From: Gimesia chilikensis
GTDB lineage: Bacteria; Planctomycetota; Planctomycetia; Planctomycetales; Planctomycetaceae
Assembly: GCF_008329715.1 (NCBI RefSeq)
Contig: NZ_VTSR01000032.1
Location: 248,001-312,000 of the forward strand
Direction: 5' to 3'
Length of the DNA: 64,000 nucleotides
Shown here: positions 46,454 to 54,339 of the stretch, one piece after another
Position numbering within the stretch: the stretch's first letter is position 1
Layout: every line of letters begins with the position of its first letter
The notes under the pieces: generated by a model
Databases searched by the model: none
What the model was told of the DNA's origin: nothing
Seen by the model: only the letters and a program-made list of their open reading frames with translations
Made by a program: the position numbers and the translations under genes

Positions 46454-46741
46454 GGAGATCGCCGGTCACGTTTGGTGTCCTGCGTTTCGGTAGAAAACAA
46501 GAGATCGAAGTCACGCTCATGTAGGCGTCGGCAACCACTCGAACCGAAGCCCGGAGATCGCCCACCGTTCCAAAAGTTGTAATGAAGAAACTGCATTCCT
46601 CATTCCATCGAGCAAGAGAGGAAATCTTTCTTGTTAGCGCAATTTTTGGACTGAAAGCGTCCAATTTCCTCGCTTGATGTCTCACTCCTTAATGGCTGCC
46701 ATAGCTGTTATTAGGCTGGCCGTGAGGCGATACAGCAATCT
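46454..46741. other. Gap before the leader-controlled gene
   Basis: About 290 bases with no gene or clear terminator; the promoter and leader of the next gene follow. Confidence 0.4.
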
Positions 46742-46770
46742 TTGACCTATTCCTGAGAATCTGAGATAAT
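46742..46770 (+). promoter_or_regulatory. Sigma-70-type promoter
   Basis: TTGACC (46742-46747), a 17-base spacer, then GATAAT (46765-46770). Transcription would begin near 46777, just before the structured leader. Confidence 0.55.
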
Positions 46771-46776
46771 CCACAC

Positions 46777-46917
46777 TATATAAGGTTGTCGGGGGAATGG
46801 AGTCCGAAAGGAACGGCGACTACGAATCATCAAAACCGAACGTCTCGGCAGCCGTTGCTTTCCGTCCCCCCGACGAAACAACGCCGAGACGTTCTTTTTT
46901 TGTGAACTGACTGAACA
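46777..46917 (+). promoter_or_regulatory. Structured RNA leader/attenuator of the replication-type gene
   Basis: Stem A pairs 46788-46801 (GTCGGGGGAATGGA) with 46861-46874 (TCCGTCCCCCCGAC). Inner segments GAAAG/CTTTC and AACGGC/GCCGTT extend it. Stem B pairs AACGTCTCGGC (46839-46849), inside A's loop, with GCCGAGACGTT (46883-46893), followed by a T7 run, an intrinsic terminator. The two stems interleave, implying a pseudoknot or a switch. In addition, TCATCAAAACC (46827-46837) is perfectly complementary to 46920-46930 at the start codon. The start has no SD. Together this implies control by attenuation and start-site masking, perhaps with an antisense RNA (inference). Confidence 0.7.
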
Positions 46918-48882
46918 ATGGTTTTGATGAAGGAAAGACTGGGAAGTGACCGCCTCGGCAGTCTCATGAGCAGACGAGAGTTCGCTCAGGAGACTTTCGA
47001 TGCGTTCGCTCCTTTCATCAACATCTTCGATCCCGGTGAGAAGTCGCTGTCTGGTGAGGTCTATCACACGATCAGCAAGGCCGACTGGGAGAACTTTCGT
47101 CGATACAAAAAGGGAGAATATGTTCCGGGCTTCTCGCCCAAACACGATGTGTTCCTGAATATCCACAGTCCGTGGCATGTCGAGCAGCACATCTTTAACG
47201 GTCGCACCTCTTACGGAACTAGCGGCAGTCGTGGCTTGGGCTTCCTCTACCTAGACACCGATGCTCACCATGCGTGGCAGACAGATCAGGAGAGAGCAAG
47301 GGCGTTGCTGGAGGCCGAGTTCCCCTTTGGATTTTTCCGGCGTTCTGGTCGAGGTGAAAACGGCTATCTCAAAGTCCGGTACATTGCGGTCAATGTCTTC
47401 AACCGGGCGGCGGATCGGATGCAGGACGTACTTCAGCGGTTGTTTCTCCACAACGAGATTCTGTGCGACTACGAAACCAAAGGAACGATCACGACCCGAG
47501 AAAAGTCCGGTTCACTTGCCAAGCTGCCTTTCCATACCAACTACGAAGAGCGTCTTCTTCTTCAGCGACGATGGCAACCTTTCGAGGAGGAATTGCTCGA
47601 AGTCTGCGATCATTGGTGTTGCTACAAGCTCGAAGAGTTCAAGAGTAAAGAGATCGTTAGTGTTGCCCGGATCAACCGCATCCTCGACCAGATTGAAGCA
47701 AAGATTGACGATGACAAGGTTCGCCGGTTCGCTGCACACAAAGAGCAGATCAGAGCCAAGTACGAAGAAGAACAGCAAAACGCTACCAAGCTGCTTCCTC
47801 GCAGGTCTGTAGCGAAGAGCCGACGAACTGCTGCGTCACTTTCGCAATCTCCGTCCTCGCTTCGCTCGGAAACGGATGGCCCGCTGGGACGGGCCATCAA
47901 TGGTGACTTGAAGCCTGACGGCGTGATTCCCTCAGTCGGCAAGACTGATCTGGAAGACCTCCGCAACATCGACAACGCTCACACTCGGCGTCACAGGTTC
48001 GCATGGTGGCTCTGCTGTCGCCTGCGACGGATGGCCACCTTGGAGGAATCGCTCACCGCCTACCGGGAGCATCGTTGTTTTCGTGGGGAGTGGGAAGATG
48101 GCCTGAACAAGAGGATCGCCAACTTCAGGGCCATTCTCGACTACATCGCCAACATCTTCGATCCAGAGAAATGTGGAAAGGGTGAGCGTAAATCAGACCG
48201 GCCTCAACTTGATGAACACATCCGAGAGTGTTTTGGTATCGCACGATTTCACTTGAACCACTCAGGATCGGTCAGGGTACGGATCAACGTCAGGCAATGG
48301 GCTGACGAGTATGGTCAGCGACATGAAACCAAAGGTCGAGTACGAGTTATCGACCGTAAACACGCCCACTACCTGCACGGAATCATCCGTCACTCTGTGG
48401 CCTCTTTTGCTGATGGAGCAATTCCTCTGGAGACAATGAAGACCTTGTGGCAGGAGTTGGCCGACGAGGGCAAATTGCCGGAATGGGAGTACGACTACTA
48501 CCTTGCTTGTCGCAAGTTTCTGGAACGATTGGGCTGGATCAAAGTGAGTGAGACATGGAGCAGGCGAAATCACAAAGCCCAAACGTGCCAGATCACCTAT
48601 GAAAGAGCAAGCGGTGTAGGAACGGTCTACAGCTATCCCGAGACAGATAAAATAACAGTAATACCACTTACTATTACTTTGATTACGCAGAGTGAATCAG
48701 ATCATCAGGCCAAAAGTCGATTTCTGATGCCCAGACCACCCCCACGAGGTCAACCACCGCCAAGTAGACGGCTTCTCACCACAATTCGGTCGAAAATCTC
48801 AAGGAATCAACCAAGAGAAACGGGGAAGGTACGGGTGGACAAACACGAACACCGAAAATCACCTCATCACTCTGGAAAGTGA
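46918..48882 (+). CDS. Putative primase/replication-initiation-type protein
   Basis: 654 residues. The segment GLGFLYLDTDAHHAWQTDQE, followed by FFRRSGRGENGYLKVRYIAV, has the order of an acidic pair and a later Ser/His-Gly-type motif seen in archaeo-eukaryotic primase-like Rep proteins, but key residues are not certain. The C-terminal third includes a winged-helix-like stretch (MKTLWQELADEGKLPEWEYD) and ends in a basic Pro/Arg/His-rich tail. Tight RNA-type leader control is typical of plasmid Rep genes. Start chosen as the ATG at 46918 although 46927 and 46966 are possible. Function tentative. Confidence 0.5.
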   Translation: MVLMKERLGSDRLGSLMSRREFAQETFDAFAPFINIFDPGEKSLSGEVYHTISKADWENFRRYKKGEYVPGFSPKHDVFLNIHSPWHVEQHIFNGRTSYGTSGSRGLGFLYLDTDAHHAWQTDQERARALLEAEFPFGFFRRSGRGENGYLKVRYIAVNVFNRAADRMQDVLQRLFLHNEILCDYETKGTITTREKSGSLAKLPFHTNYEERLLLQRRWQPFEEELLEVCDHWCCYKLEEFKSKEIVSVARINRILDQIEAKIDDDKVRRFAAHKEQIRAKYEEEQQNATKLLPRRSVAKSRRTAASLSQSPSSLRSETDGPLGRAINGDLKPDGVIPSVGKTDLEDLRNIDNAHTRRHRFAWWLCCRLRRMATLEESLTAYREHRCFRGEWEDGLNKRIANFRAILDYIANIFDPEKCGKGERKSDRPQLDEHIRECFGIARFHLNHSGSVRVRINVRQWADEYGQRHETKGRVRVIDRKHAHYLHGIIRHSVASFADGAIPLETMKTLWQELADEGKLPEWEYDYYLACRKFLERLGWIKVSETWSRRNHKAQTCQITYERASGVGTVYSYPETDKITVIPLTITLITQSESDHQAKSRFLMPRPPPRGQPPPSRRLLTTIRSKISRNQPRETGKVRVDKHEHRKSPHHSGK

Positions 48883-48883
48883 C

Positions 48884-48912
48884 GGCGGAATCTGGAAGGA
48901 GTCCCGCCTTTT
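48884..48912 (+). terminator. Probable terminator
   Basis: GGCGG (48884-48888) pairs with CCGCC (48904-48908), followed by TTTT, beginning 2 bases after the stop codon. The short stem and 15-base loop make it only moderately convincing. Confidence 0.45.
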
Positions 48913-49095
48913 CAACCACTGAGTGAAGCCTACGATCAGAACAACTGCCGCCCGGTCATTACAACTTTTGCAACAAGCCAGTTTGGGCGAGCTACTTGCA
49001 GGCTGGATTCTCGGCGGCGGTGATTTTTCGACTTCAGATTTCTGAGGATGGCGTTAGCCCACACACAGAAACGAGATTGCCGTCGAATAACAAAA

Positions 49096-49132
49096 AAGGT
49101 GGGAGCAAGGTCAATAGGAAGCCCGCCCTCCC
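49096..49132 (-). terminator. Possible terminator
   Basis: On the minus strand GGGAG pairs with CTCCC across a GC-rich loop, followed by ACC and a run of six Ts. It lies about 40 bases after the stop of the gene at 49173-49397. Confidence 0.4.
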
Positions 49133-49172
49133 TGTTTTGACCGACAGGTTTTCAACGGAAGTTTCTCGGTTT

Positions 49173-49397
49173 TCAATTCGGCAACACGCTTTGTTCGGTC
49201 GCAGTTGCCTCACGAACTGGCTTCATCAATGCGTAGGGCACGTTCCACTTGCAGCCCACGGGCTTCGATTCGCAGCCGTCGATCACAATGACCTTCGCTC
49301 TGGCCGGGTTGACCTTCAGGATGCGTGCGACAGTCAGCGATTCTCCATCCCGCCCAAATAGCACCAGCATTCCGACGTGTGCTTGCTCTCGTTCCAT
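49173..49397 (-). CDS. Small hypothetical protein
   Basis: 74 residues from the ATG at 49397, preceded by GAGGAC. The sequence (MLVLFGRDGESLTVARILKV, then NPARAKVIVIDG) suggests a small beta-barrel such as an SH3-like fold. Its start lies only 14 bases beyond the terminator at 49411-49456. No island element precedes it. Family not recognised. Confidence 0.55.
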   Translation of the reverse strand: MEREQAHVGMLVLFGRDGESLTVARILKVNPARAKVIVIDGCESKPVGCKWNVPYALMKPVREATATEQSVLPN

Positions 49398-49410
49398 GTC
49401 CTCGCTCCGA

Positions 49411-49456
49411 AAACAAAAACCAGCCTCGATCCCACGACGAGCAGAACCGAGGCTGG
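49411..49456 (-). terminator. Factor-independent terminator of the small-gene array
   Basis: CCAGCCTCG (49420-49428) and CGAGGCTGG (49448-49456) are perfectly complementary. On the minus strand the second arm is followed by TTTTTGTTTTC. It sits just after the stop at 49473, closing the minus-strand array. Confidence 0.85.
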
Positions 49457-49472
49457 CTCGGAGACCATCCGA

Positions 49473-49715
49473 TCAATCTTCTTTCCAACCGAAGTAGTAC
49501 CTTGGCGAATGCGAGAACATCAGCGTCCCACGCCTGCCATCGGACTTGCGGCGACAGACGACGAAGGGGGCGAGGAAGCCTTCGACCGTGAACTGTTCCT
49601 GCATCTCACCTGTCGTGAGAACTTCGCCGTACTTCTCTTCCAGCTTGGTTCGCTCGGCATCTTGATTCACTTCATTGAGAAGTTCCCGTCGAGCGTTTTC
49701 CGTTTGGTCGGTCAT
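49473..49715 (-). CDS. Small hypothetical protein
   Basis: 80 residues from the ATG at 49715 (CGGAGA site). N-terminal half helical and charged (TDQTENARRELLNEVNQDAE), C-terminal half likely beta (FVVCRRKSDGRRGTLMFSHS). Last gene of the array, followed by a strong terminator. No family recognised. Confidence 0.6.
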   Translation of the reverse strand: MTDQTENARRELLNEVNQDAERTKLEEKYGEVLTTGEMQEQFTVEGFLAPFVVCRRKSDGRRGTLMFSHSPRYYFGWKED

Positions 49716-49760
49716 GTGTTCGTGTCTCCGTGTGAGTGAGTTGTGTGTCTGACGATGGAC

Positions 49761-49771
49761 TTGGGGGTGCC
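49761..49771 (-). promoter_or_regulatory. Island element 4 (GGCACCCCCAA)
   Basis: 56 bases before the start at 49715; begins 5 bases after the stop of the upstream gene. Confidence 0.6.
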
Positions 49772-49776
49772 TCGGA

Positions 49777-50067
49777 TCAGTAGTTTTCAGGTAGCAAGAT
49801 CGTTGTGCTTGACCTGTCCGCCTCAGTGATGATCCAGACCTTCTGCCCAGTTGCATCGAGGACGTAGGAAGACAGGATTCGTGCCCCATCCCCGACCGCT
49901 ACATCGTTCATCTGCTGGTCGTCCTCGCACAAACAGCCCCAATCCCCACACTGATGGCGTTGAAGCAGAGGCATAGCCGACTCGTTCGCTTCTTCGAGAG
50001 CGGCGATGGCATCCGGCGTGGCGACAACTTGTCCGAGTGAGAACAACGGCTTTTGTTCGGCGACCAT
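49777..50067 (-). CDS. Plasmid/ICE-type conserved hypothetical protein
   Basis: 96 residues from the ATG at 50067 (AAGGAA site). The pattern LFSLGQVVATPDAIAALEEA, QRHQCGDWGCLCEDDQQMND and IITEADRSSTTILLPENY is that of a small protein found widely on plasmids and integrative elements, whose function I do not know. Good evidence that the array is of mobile-element origin. Confidence 0.8.
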   Translation of the reverse strand: MVAEQKPLFSLGQVVATPDAIAALEEANESAMPLLQRHQCGDWGCLCEDDQQMNDVAVGDGARILSSYVLDATGQKVWIITEADRSSTTILLPENY

Positions 50068-50108
50068 GTTTGATTCCTTGTGGTGAGCAGTGATGTTGTG
50101 ACGCTGAG

Positions 50109-50120
50109 CTAAGGGGTGCC
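50109..50120 (-). promoter_or_regulatory. Island element 5 (GGCACCCCTTAG)
   Basis: 53 bases before the start at 50067. Confidence 0.6.
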
Positions 50121-50132
50121 TCTCCACCGCAG

Positions 50133-50372
50133 TCAGATCGCATCGCTGATGTGCTGGGGGAAGTAGGCTTCGAGCGTGGAATCGGCGTCGGCATTCAAGA
50201 CTTCTTCCCAAGTCTTGATGAAGCCGGGTGTGCCGGGATAAAGGCTGTGACCGTCATCGTCGAACAGTGTGTCCACGCCATCGCCCATCGGGTGTTCGTC
50301 TCCCGATGGGTTGTGACGGACAGCAAAGAAACTGCTGTATTCGACGACCGTGAAGAGTGGCTGCTGAGGCAT
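50133..50372 (-). CDS. Small hypothetical protein
   Basis: 79 residues from the ATG at 50372 (CAGGAG site). Opens MPQQPLFTVVEYSSFFAVRH and is strongly acidic (DDDGH, NADADS). An in-frame extension to 50477 has no ribosome site. Family not recognised. Confidence 0.6.
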   Translation of the reverse strand: MPQQPLFTVVEYSSFFAVRHNPSGDEHPMGDGVDTLFDDDGHSLYPGTPGFIKTWEEVLNADADSTLEAYFPQHISDAI

Positions 50373-50413
50373 GTCCTGCTCCTGAGTGACGATTGTGGTT
50401 TGCCAACACTCAA

Positions 50414-50425
50414 CTGGAGGGTGCC
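50414..50425 (-). promoter_or_regulatory. Island element 6 (GGCACCCTCCAG)
   Basis: 53 bases before the start at 50372. Confidence 0.55.
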
Positions 50426-50439
50426 TCAGCCGAGCCAGA

Positions 50440-50862
50440 TCAGACGATGATGGCTCGGCATCTCCGCTTCTCCGCACGACGGCGGTGATGCTCGATCACT
50501 TGCTCTCGCCATTCCTTGTTTCCGCCATATCGGTCGATGGGAACTTCTAAGATGTATCCACGGGGACAACTGAAATAGAACGGATAATCCGCCTCACACA
50601 TGTCCTTGAAACCCCACGAACCCTGATCGCACCGAAGCAGGTCACATTGAACCCAGCGTTCGCTCGGCTGCACTTCATCGCCATCTTTCGTGAAGGTGCG
50701 TTCCCAAACGCTCCAAAGGACTCCCGAGAATACGCCGCCTCGATAGCAGTGTTTGAGGCAGACGCTCTTCACCAGCATCTCGCTGGTTTCACGTTCCCAA
50801 CCCTCAACACGCTGGGCGATCAGTTGCTTTCGATTCAGACCTTGTGGATACGTCCAACCCAT
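50440..50862 (-). CDS. Plasmid-type conserved hypothetical protein
   Basis: 140 residues from the ATG at 50862 (CAGGAG site). Begins MGWTYPQGLNRKQLIAQRVE and includes VCLKHCYRGGVFSGVLWSVW and CDLLRCDQGSWGFKDM, a pattern I associate with small plasmid-borne proteins of unknown function (perhaps the DUF6927 type, weak). Several Cys and Trp suggest a compact, possibly metal-bound fold. Confidence 0.65.
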   Translation of the reverse strand: MGWTYPQGLNRKQLIAQRVEGWERETSEMLVKSVCLKHCYRGGVFSGVLWSVWERTFTKDGDEVQPSERWVQCDLLRCDQGSWGFKDMCEADYPFYFSCPRGYILEVPIDRYGGNKEWREQVIEHHRRRAEKRRCRAIIV

Positions 50863-50906
50863 GCGTGGTCTCCTGTTGCTTGAAGAAGAGTGACTTGTCT
50901 GCCCAA

Positions 50907-50918
50907 CAAGGGGGTGCC
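50907..50918 (-). promoter_or_regulatory. Island element 7 (GGCACCCCCTTG)
   Basis: 56 bases before the start at 50862 and immediately after the stop of the upstream gene. Confidence 0.6.
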
Positions 50919-51335
50919 TCAGTCGTCCGCTTCGCAGCAGTCGTCCCAACAGAAATCGGCAGGAAGCACGCTGCCATCGGGAAGGCCATCCCCGTGGTAG
51001 CGACAAAGAAAGGGAACGTCGCATCCCTCGCAGTCGTGGATGGCGAAGTGGTCAAGATCGATCACCTGCCCCGATCCCGAGTAATGGCACGTTTCCGGGT
51101 CGTAATCAGCGAGGTCTTCGTCATCGACCACGATGTGATGGCCGTACTTCTCTGATTCAGCGAGTTCGTCGATGGCATCCGATGCGCTATCGGCCTCGAA
51201 AATCAAGAACAGCGGCGAATAACATCCACCCACTTCAAGAAGCCATGTTTTGCCGAACCAGTCGCCCGGATTGACGACCGGAATGTCAGTGAGTTCGTGG
51301 CCGTTCAGATTGCAGCTTGCGGTGATCTTGTTCAT
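50919..51335 (-). CDS. Acidic hypothetical protein
   Basis: 138 residues from the ATG at 51335 (CGGAGA site). Very acidic, with Cys-rich second half (CHYSGSG, CEGCDVPFLCRYHG, FCWDDCCEADD) that could bind metal. The central SPLFLIFEADSASDAIDELA suggests an alpha/beta fold. No family recognised; array member. Confidence 0.6.
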   Translation of the reverse strand: MNKITASCNLNGHELTDIPVVNPGDWFGKTWLLEVGGCYSPLFLIFEADSASDAIDELAESEKYGHHIVVDDEDLADYDPETCHYSGSGQVIDLDHFAIHDCEGCDVPFLCRYHGDGLPDGSVLPADFCWDDCCEADD

Positions 51336-51373
51336 TGCCAGTCTCCGTTACAAAAGTTGGATTGACTGGCGTA

Positions 51374-51385
51374 CTAGGGGGTGCC
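51374..51385 (-). promoter_or_regulatory. Island element 8 (GGCACCCCCTAG)
   Basis: 50 bases before the start at 51335; consensus form. Confidence 0.65.
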
Positions 51386-51422
51386 CTTGCGAGCGTGACC
51401 AAAGTGGGATTTCCCACATTGG

Positions 51423-51728
51423 TCACAGCGGGATCACGTCGTACTCGACATCTTCGCCACGCTGGAGTTTGTTGATGGCATCGAACGCCGCCATTTCTCG
51501 ATCCAGTGACATCCGGCACAGGCTGTTGAGCTTGCTCGTGAAAGCGAGTGCGACCGGGTGGTTAATGAGATCATCGCCGGAAACGCCACTTTGATGTAGA
51601 GCGACCAAGTGGCGGTGGAAGCAGCCGACGACAGCGACGAGGTTACAAGCATCCTGCACGGTATTGGCATCGGCGGCAGCTTTTTGGACAACTTCGTCGT
51701 GGCCATTGGCGGTAGCGGTTTTCGACAT
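51423..51728 (-). CDS. Helical hypothetical protein
   Basis: 101 residues from the ATG at 51728; the ATG at 51734 overlaps the CGGAGA site. Mostly helical (AFTSKLNSLCRMSLDREMAA, FDAINKLQRGEDVEYDVIPL). Array member without recognisable family. Confidence 0.55.
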   Translation of the reverse strand: MSKTATANGHDEVVQKAAADANTVQDACNLVAVVGCFHRHLVALHQSGVSGDDLINHPVALAFTSKLNSLCRMSLDREMAAFDAINKLQRGEDVEYDVIPL

Positions 51729-51768
51729 GAGCATTCTCCGAGAGAAAGTAATGGGATGTCTGCTACGG

Positions 51769-51780
51769 CTAGAGGGTGCC
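51769..51780 (-). promoter_or_regulatory. Island element 9 (GGCACCCTCTAG)
   Basis: 52 bases before the start at 51728; follows the integrase stop by 2 bases. Confidence 0.6.
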
Positions 51781-51782
51781 TC

Positions 51783-52721
51783 CTAGTAGTTCAGATTCTC
51801 AGCCGCAGCCGCCAACGCCGTCTGATCCTTCTGGGCATACCGGGCGGTCGTCTGGATGTTCGAGTGTCCCAGTAGCATCGCCAGCGCTGTCAGATCATTC
51901 CCATTGTTTTCCAAGAACTTCTTCGCAAACGTGTGACGGAAAGCGTGTGGGTGCAGGCGCTCGCCAATCAACGCACTGTACTTTCGGCACAGAGCTTGGA
52001 TGCCATCCGCCGACAACGGCCCACGCTCCCCGATAAAGACATGTTCTGACTCGCAGGGTGGTCGAACATCGAGGTATGCCGAGAGAGCCTTTCGACATTC
52101 CAGAGCCAGCGGGACGGAGCGTTCCTTGCGGCCCTTACCGTGCCGGAAGACTGCATGTCCACTCTTCACGCCCACCATCAAATCGTGTAGTTCGAGGTTG
52201 ACGACATCGCCGACCCGTGCGCCGGTGTAAAGCAGCAGATGGAAGATGGCGTTCCCTCGAATATCCCCTTGTAACTCGACCTGCCGCAGCAGCTTCCGCA
52301 CGGTGGTTCGGACAAGACCTTCGGGCGGGAGTTCGGTCTTTCGTAACTCCTTCACCTGCTCAGCGGGATTCGATATCAGCGATCCGGTCTGAGCAAGGAA
52401 GTGGAATAGGCGGCGAATCGTAACCAACGCCCGATTGCAGGTCGCCACGGCTTGCTGTTTCTCTTCATGGAGGTGCCTCCGAAAATCAACCACATCACGC
52501 ACGGTCACTCGGGAAAACCGGAGCGGCTCGGCATTGGCCGAAGTGAACCAGCGTGTAAACTTCCGCAGATCGTTTCTGATCGCTTCGCAGGTGTTGGCAG
52601 TGAAGTCGTGAGCGTCGATGTACTCCTCGACGAGACGAGGCTCGTCAGTTCCGACCGACAACCCCTCGAAAACATTACGGTGACAATTCTGACGGCTATT
52701 TTTACGGGAATTGGACATCAT
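51783..52721 (-). CDS. Tyrosine recombinase/integrase
   Basis: 312 residues of the XerC/D type: an N-terminal SAM-like core-binding domain (about 25-115) and a catalytic domain with Arg in TGARVGDVV, Lys in HGKGRKERS, HAFRHTF, LLGHSNIQTTARY and the tyrosine in ARYAQK. AGGAGGAAA lies 8 bases before the ATG pair at 52721. It likely drives integration or excision of the island. It lies inside the array, not at the putative attachment site, and has no island element upstream. Confidence 0.85.
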   Translation of the reverse strand: MMSNSRKNSRQNCHRNVFEGLSVGTDEPRLVEEYIDAHDFTANTCEAIRNDLRKFTRWFTSANAEPLRFSRVTVRDVVDFRRHLHEEKQQAVATCNRALVTIRRLFHFLAQTGSLISNPAEQVKELRKTELPPEGLVRTTVRKLLRQVELQGDIRGNAIFHLLLYTGARVGDVVNLELHDLMVGVKSGHAVFRHGKGRKERSVPLALECRKALSAYLDVRPPCESEHVFIGERGPLSADGIQALCRKYSALIGERLHPHAFRHTFAKKFLENNGNDLTALAMLLGHSNIQTTARYAQKDQTALAAAAENLNY

Positions 52722-52779
52722 TCAGACACTTTCCTCCTCGGATTGGCGGCATAAGGGCGACTATGGTGACACGTTAAGA

Positions 52780-53241
52780 TCACAGTTGTTGACACTTCAG
52801 ATTCAGAAACACCGCTCGAACGACCTCGCCAGAATCCAAATTTTGTATTCCCTCTGGGAAGCACTCATTCACGGCGGCTTCCACCTGCTGAGCAGACGCA
52901 CTAAGGCCGAGACTGGAGAGCGAATCGATCAGTTCGTTGTATTGGCTGGTTCGTTTCGGCTTGGTCTTCGGTCTCGCCGGTCGTTTGATCGGCTGACTAC
53001 CAAGAGGGTGCCTGCTGGCATAGAAGAGAATTGGCTTGCCGTTCACACCGCAGTTTCGGCGCTTTACTTCCAAGCAGTTCTCTTGCATCTCGTCGCTATA
53101 GAACGGGCGACGAGTTTCGAGGTCGTACACCGGCGACGGGAATACCCCCTCGTTCATCAACTCGTAAAACCGTGCCCGGCTCAGGCCAACCATGCGAGCC
53201 ATTTCGCTCACACTCACAGCGGTTTTCTGAACGTCATTCAT
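52780..53241 (-). CDS. AlpA/excisionase-like helix-turn-helix protein
   Basis: 153 residues from the ATG at 53241; a longer frame to 53316 is less likely. VSVSEMARMVGLSRARFYEL, then MNEGVFPSPVYD, fits the short winged helix-turn-helix used by AlpA and excisionases to bind DNA. The adjacent integrase suggests a recombination directionality or regulatory role (inference). C-terminal part is Pro/Lys-rich then helical. Confidence 0.7.
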   Translation of the reverse strand: MNDVQKTAVSVSEMARMVGLSRARFYELMNEGVFPSPVYDLETRRPFYSDEMQENCLEVKRRNCGVNGKPILFYASRHPLGSQPIKRPARPKTKPKRTSQYNELIDSLSSLGLSASAQQVEAAVNECFPEGIQNLDSGEVVRAVFLNLKCQQL

Positions 53242-53285
53242 ACGGCAGTTCTCCACGAAGTAGACGGTTGATTTCTGATGCTCGA

Positions 53286-53297
53286 CTAGGGGGTGCC
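53286..53297 (-). promoter_or_regulatory. Island element 10 (GGCACCCCCTAG)
   Basis: 56 bases before the start at 53241; consensus form. Confidence 0.65.
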
Positions 53298-53327
53298 TCT
53301 CGAAATCAAACAGCAATCAAACCAGAA

Positions 53328-54281
53328 TCAAACAGCATCGTTTCGAGAATTGGACAGATGATCGTGCCCTTGCTGCGTCAGTTGGCGACGGCCTTGATCG
53401 TCCTTCATCACAAGATTCGTTCGGATCAAGAACGGTTCGACGACCTCAGACACGGTGCGACTGGGAAGGCCCAATGCCGACGCCAGCACGTTCAAGCGAG
53501 TCGCACCATCGGACAACAGTTCGACGTACTGACGCTCGGTTGGCCCGAGACCAATTTCATCAATACCTTCCAACTGACACGCTCTTTGCAGGTGTCTTGC
53601 CGTGATCGTGTCTTCGCCTTCCGACCGACAAACTCGGTGGCAGGACTGAAGCAGGCGCAGTGCCAGCCGAGGTGTGCCCCGAGACCGCCTGCTGATCTTG
53701 GGGAAAATCTCTTCGTGAACGTCCCAAACTAACGCTCGGCAGCGCTGGATCAGCACCGAAGTCAGGTCTTCCACGGTGTAAAATTGAAGCCGCAGGAGTA
53801 GCTTCATCCGGTCTCGTAGCGGTTGTAGCAGGCCGTACTCGTCCGTGGTCGAGAGCAGCAAAGTGAAGTCCGCCAACGGTAAACTTTGCGACGAGCGTCC
53901 CTTACCCGAGATCGTCAACTTCCGCTTGTCGAGAGCGAGATACAGTGCCGTCTGGTATTCTTTGCCCAGTTCGTGGCATTCATCAATGTGAATGACATCA
54001 CCGTCCTTTGCAGAGAGAAGCAGAGCATTCAGGTCAGCAGGGCCACCGATTGACTGCCCTAGAATCTCATGGAAATCGGCAGCCATCTCTTGGGAGATGA
54101 CGTTGGCCAGAGCGCTCTTACCGAGACCGGGTGGCCCGACGAGCAACGCATGGTCGAACTTCTTTCCGTCCATGTGGGCGGCGTCGATGGCGACACGCAC
54201 CTGATCGATGACGCCTTGCTGACCGATCAGATGATTCAGCGACGACGGTTTCACATCGCCGACTTCTCTTTGATTGGACAT
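53328..54281 (-). CDS. RuvB-like AAA+ ATPase
   Basis: 317 residues from the ATG at 54281 (GGAAG site). LNHLIGQQGVIDQVRVAIDA at the start, Walker A in VGPPGLGKSALANV, Walker B in IHIDECHELG, sensor-like LLLSTTDEYG, arginine-finger region LRDRMKLLLRL, and a C-terminal winged helix (RQYVELLSDGATRLNVLASA). RuvB drives branch migration of Holliday junctions with RuvA; no RuvA is here, so this is a mobile-element paralogue with an unknown job, perhaps in recombination or replication. Confidence 0.8.
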   Translation of the reverse strand: MSNQREVGDVKPSSLNHLIGQQGVIDQVRVAIDAAHMDGKKFDHALLVGPPGLGKSALANVISQEMAADFHEILGQSIGGPADLNALLLSAKDGDVIHIDECHELGKEYQTALYLALDKRKLTISGKGRSSQSLPLADFTLLLSTTDEYGLLQPLRDRMKLLLRLQFYTVEDLTSVLIQRCRALVWDVHEEIFPKISRRSRGTPRLALRLLQSCHRVCRSEGEDTITARHLQRACQLEGIDEIGLGPTERQYVELLSDGATRLNVLASALGLPSRTVSEVVEPFLIRTNLVMKDDQGRRQLTQQGHDHLSNSRNDAV

Positions 54282-54322
54282 AGGTTCTTCCATTGCAAGT
54301 GTTGGATTGTTGATGCTGGACT

Positions 54323-54334
54323 AGGGGGTGCCTC
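54323..54334 (-). promoter_or_regulatory. Island element 11 (GGCACCCCCTAG)
   Basis: 53 bases before the start at 54281; consensus form. Confidence 0.65.
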
Positions 54335-54339
54335 GAACA

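Noticed and set aside
46747-47190. 147-codon minus-strand frame across the leader
   Set aside because: It overlaps the leader hairpins and the plus-strand gene, has no family resemblance and no good ribosome site.
52474-52485. GGAGGTGCCTCC, resembling the island element
   Set aside because: It lies inside the integrase coding region, is a palindrome, and lacks the C-run and TAG; no gene starts at the right distance.
53003-53012. AGAGGGTGCC resembling the island element on the minus strand
   Set aside because: It is inside the AlpA-like gene, where it encodes part of a conserved reading frame, and no gene start follows at 50-56 bases.
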